From Parus major (taxonomy: Eukaryota > Chordata > Aves > Passeriformes > Paridae): 64,000 nt of DNA. Of this stretch, positions 61,143 to 64,000 are shown one piece after another. Numbering within the stretch: position 1 is the stretch's first letter; each line of letters starts with the position of its first letter. Made by a program: the position numbers and the translations under genes. Where the stretch lies: NCBI RefSeq assembly GCF_001522545.3, contig NC_031776.1, forward strand, positions 23,221,995-23,285,994. Reading direction: 5' to 3'. Below the pieces are notes generated by a model that saw only the letters and a list, made by a program, of their open reading frames with translations, was not told where the DNA came from and did not search any database.

Positions 61143-64000
61143 TGGGAGCCGGGCCGTACATGAGTGCCAGCACCGCGGGAGCACTGATTCCTGGGTTTCC
61201 ACCGAGGGAGGTTACAGCAGAAAAGGACAGGGAACAGTTCCATTCACTCACCTCGTTTTAAAAGAGAATAAGCAGCAGGTAGATGTCAAAGCAGGGTCAG
61301 AAAATATGATCAGAACTACAGAAAAGGTATAATAAATATATACATACATATATACATGTATATAGAAATCAATGTGGATGAATTCTTGCCATAAAACAAA
61401 CCAGCCATAAACCATGAGGTTCCAAGACTATTGGCATCAGGTCAAGGCAACTTATTTTGTTGGGGTTACCCAGTCCTGAAAGCACCAGCTCTGAACGCCC
61501 TCGTGTGCCACTGCAGAGGCGATTCCCAGCACCAAAACACAGAGGGAAAAATGCACCAGTGCCATAGAGCTGCAGTGCTTGTAAGGGGATTAGCAACCCA
61601 CTAACCCCCATTAAGAAATGTAATCCAGTTAGCCTGAGAATTTTTTATGTGCAGAGCCAGCTACTGTTCATCCCCTCCTGCCAGGAGAGGGCTGGAGCTT
61701 CCCAGTCCACCGAGAGAAACCATCCCCAGGTAGTTGTTGCAGGTAATTCTCCTCCCTGCCCACTCTGGCTGCCTCAACCAGTGACAGCACTCTTCACTTG
61801 CAGTCTGTTTAGTTAACAGGGAATCGAGGAATCAAGTGTACACAGCCACTGTGTTACTTTCCCTGTCTGGGATCTGTACTTTCAGAGATGCTTATGCACA
61901 GGTGTCACATCCCCTCTTGGCTCGTGCTTGGAGGGTTTGAACACTGACATTTTTAATTTCCTTTGTCATGCCAGGCTCCTCATTCCCTGATCATCTCTGC
62001 AAACTCTTCTGGGAGCTGGTGGGCCAGAGCAATGTTTGAGATGAGGGCTCAGCCAGGCTTTAAGCAATGGTATTTATATCTCCCTCAGTTGCATCAAAAT
62101 TTCATTTGACATATCCTAGGAATATATCTGCCCTTTTCAGATCCTCGTCACAATGATGACTCACAGGATAGAGCTTTGATACCAAAGTATGAGAAAACAG
62201 AAAAGAAAAAGTAAGTTCCTTTGGCTGCTTAGTGACGATATGATTAAAAAAATATAAAAATTGTCAGCCAACACATCCAGAGAATCTACTGCTATTCTCT
62301 GGTCTGTATCTACAGAGTTCAGTTTGCTTTGACAGTACAGCACATGGTCATATCCATCATCTACCAGTGTCACAGACAGCTCTGGCAACAACCAAACCCA
62401 GCTGCCCTGGGTGACAGCCATTTGCAGCACTGCCAAAGTAAACACACATTTCATTTTCCAAGGAACTGAGAAGAGGAAGGACACAGACAGGCCAGCACAG
62501 CCTTGCCTTGATAGTCCACCCCCTTGAACTCTTCAGCTCACGAAGCTAGCCAGTCTGGGGCATGGAGAACACTTAGTTGGAACTGCTTCAGCTTATTGCT
62601 GAAGTATTTTAACTTGTTGCTGTTTTGGCATCCTTCTTGAAAACACACCTTTCTGCAATGTGTGTGGGAGCACTGCTGCAGGTGTACATGCAGGCATCCA
62701 GCCACAGTAAGATGTTCCAAGATCCAGTAAGAGGGATCCTTTCCGTTCCTCTACTGGTTTTAGATAACACCAGCTCTATCATCTTCAGCCGGCAGGCGCA
62801 AGAGGCCCCAGGAGTGCTCCAAGCTCCCGAGCCTGCTGTGGGTCTCACTGGCATCCTGCACACTGCCTTGTAGAGGTTCTTGTCAGCAAGCCTTGGAGAT
62901 CCTGTCTGAGCCTGCTGCCAGCTGCCCAGCCACCTCCTCACCATATTAATGATGGGCTAATGGTGCCATTGGGATAAGGCCCGCAGTCTCTCCAACCCCT
63001 TCAAGTCATCACTAACAGCACTTTCCTGTGAAGTTCTTCTCCCCTTTCTCATGTAGTAAAGAAAAAAATGAATCTCAGATGTGTTTAAAAAACCTCTCTA
63101 TCTGTGCAGCAAACCAGATGAGATTTTATGGGTCCTAACAAAGGGAAAGTACATTCCTCTAGAAGGACTGGGATTTACCAACATATGGACAAGATGAATT
63201 GAGTTAATAAGAACAGAATTCTCCAAGGGTGCTTTCAGTGTATCTTAGAAAAGTACTGTTTTGAAATAACTGTAGCTTTACAAAGAAGAGAACTACTTTT
63301 ATAGGAGACAACAATATAATGCCTTTTGCATTTTTTTCAGTCAGCAGACAGCAACATTTCTCACCCCTTACTCAGAACAACCTACTTTGCAAGTAGAAAG
63401 ATCACTCGTCCTACAGACAGATTAAGTACTCTGTGTTCAAGATGACAGACACTTAAAAATGTCAAAAAGCGTGTCTTCATCACCTGGGCAGCTGTTGAAG
63501 TAAGAGCAGTGATGGTTAACTGCCATCAAACCCATTTATCTCAGCCTGAAACCCAGAGATAAAGAATTTTCTCCAGTTGCCCAGTCACAACACCCCTTGC
63601 TACTGCTCACACCCCAAAGCACCGTCTGCAGTCATGAATGAAAAGCAGCTCTCCACCCAGCACAATTGTACATGCAGCCTGTGGGGCATTTCCATGACGA
63701 CACCAGCTGAAAATGGAACAATCAAACCCTTCAATGCAGGAAAAAATACGTAATGTTACCAGGTTGATCTTACAGCACAAACATTTTTCTCCTCTGCTTT
63801 GCAAGAGAGATATTTTTGTCAGTGTCTGGTATCTGCACAGAGCCAAGCACATCACCTCCACAGCATGTTAGCTGCTGGCCTCCAGGAGCTAAATGTAAGC
63901 CTTCAGTTTGCCACCTTTTCTACAAATTATGGCTGTAAAACACAGCTAACTGAGAGATGGAATGCTAAAATAGAAAAAGTACCAAAAGCTTGGGAATCAC
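61143..64000. other. Intergenic DNA upstream of RPL37A
   Basis: No gene is recognised. In mammals SMARCAL1 lies next on this side, but I see no part of it here. The first 100 bases stay CpG-rich, a consensus-like donor (GAG|GTGAGT) occurs on the minus strand near 61250, and a TA/CA-rich simple repeat lies at 61327-61364. Minus-strand frames of 107 and 111 codons at 62161-62484 and 62609-62944 have no recognisable domain. Confidence 0.6.
61327..61364. repeat. (TA)n/(CATA)n simple repeat
   Basis: Alternating purine-pyrimidine run with ATATACATACATATATACAT-type units. Confidence 0.85.

Noticed and set aside
61240..61262. Consensus-like GAG|GTGAGT donor on the minus strand as RPL37A exon 1 end
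   Set aside because: Exon 1 must end in ATG for exon 2 phase. No ATG precedes this donor.
60377..61332. Frames of 207-288 codons near the right end
   Set aside because: They run through the block of N bases and through CR1 sequence.
62161..62944. Two minus-strand frames considered as the 3' end of SMARCAL1
   Set aside because: No helicase or HARP motif is present, and the peptide sequences are not recognisable.

Overview
The window looks like nuclear DNA from a bird. Several degraded copies of the avian CR1 retrotransposon, two copies of an avian retroviral LTR, CpG-poor introns with isolated CpG islands, and two recognisable vertebrate genes in conserved order support this. I cannot name the species. 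The LTR type is one I associate with neoavian and passerine genomes, which is recollection rather than proof.

Both real genes lie on the minus strand. At the right end is RPL37A, the 60S ribosomal protein eL43. Its coding exons 2, 3 and 4 are at 59707-59835, 58449-58531 and 57742-57805, and a poly(A) signal sits at 57670-57675. Exon 1 should carry only the ATG at its 3' end. I could not find it, and it probably lies in the 374-base assembly gap at 60600-60973. About 31 kb further along the same strand is exon 1 of IGFBP2 (25954-26353), inside a strong CpG island. It encodes the signal peptide and the twelve-cysteine IGF-binding domain. The remaining 25.95 kb to the window start is best read as IGFBP2 intron 1, because I saw no exon coding for the C-terminal thyroglobulin type-1 domain. 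The order RPL37A then IGFBP2, both in one direction, matches the mammalian locus.

The rest is intron and intergenic DNA: CR1 fragments (1.2, 34.1, 45.7, 54.7, 60.2 and 61.1 kb), an internally deleted LTR (48.8-49.1 kb), an interrupted LTR ending about 40 bases from the RPL37A poly(A) site (56.0-57.6 kb), simple repeats, and several local duplications that fit no family I know. The clearest is a 72-bp inverted repeat with 70 of 72 matching bases and a 322-bp spacer (29709-30174). A small CpG island at 53.93-54.19 kb has no gene assigned and may mark an unannotated transcript. Several homeobox-site-rich AT blocks are plausible conserved enhancers, but this cannot be tested from one sequence.

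I found no tRNA, rRNA, CRISPR, operon or undescribed coding system. The many 60-180 codon open frames outside the two genes carry no domain I recognise, and I treat them as chance.
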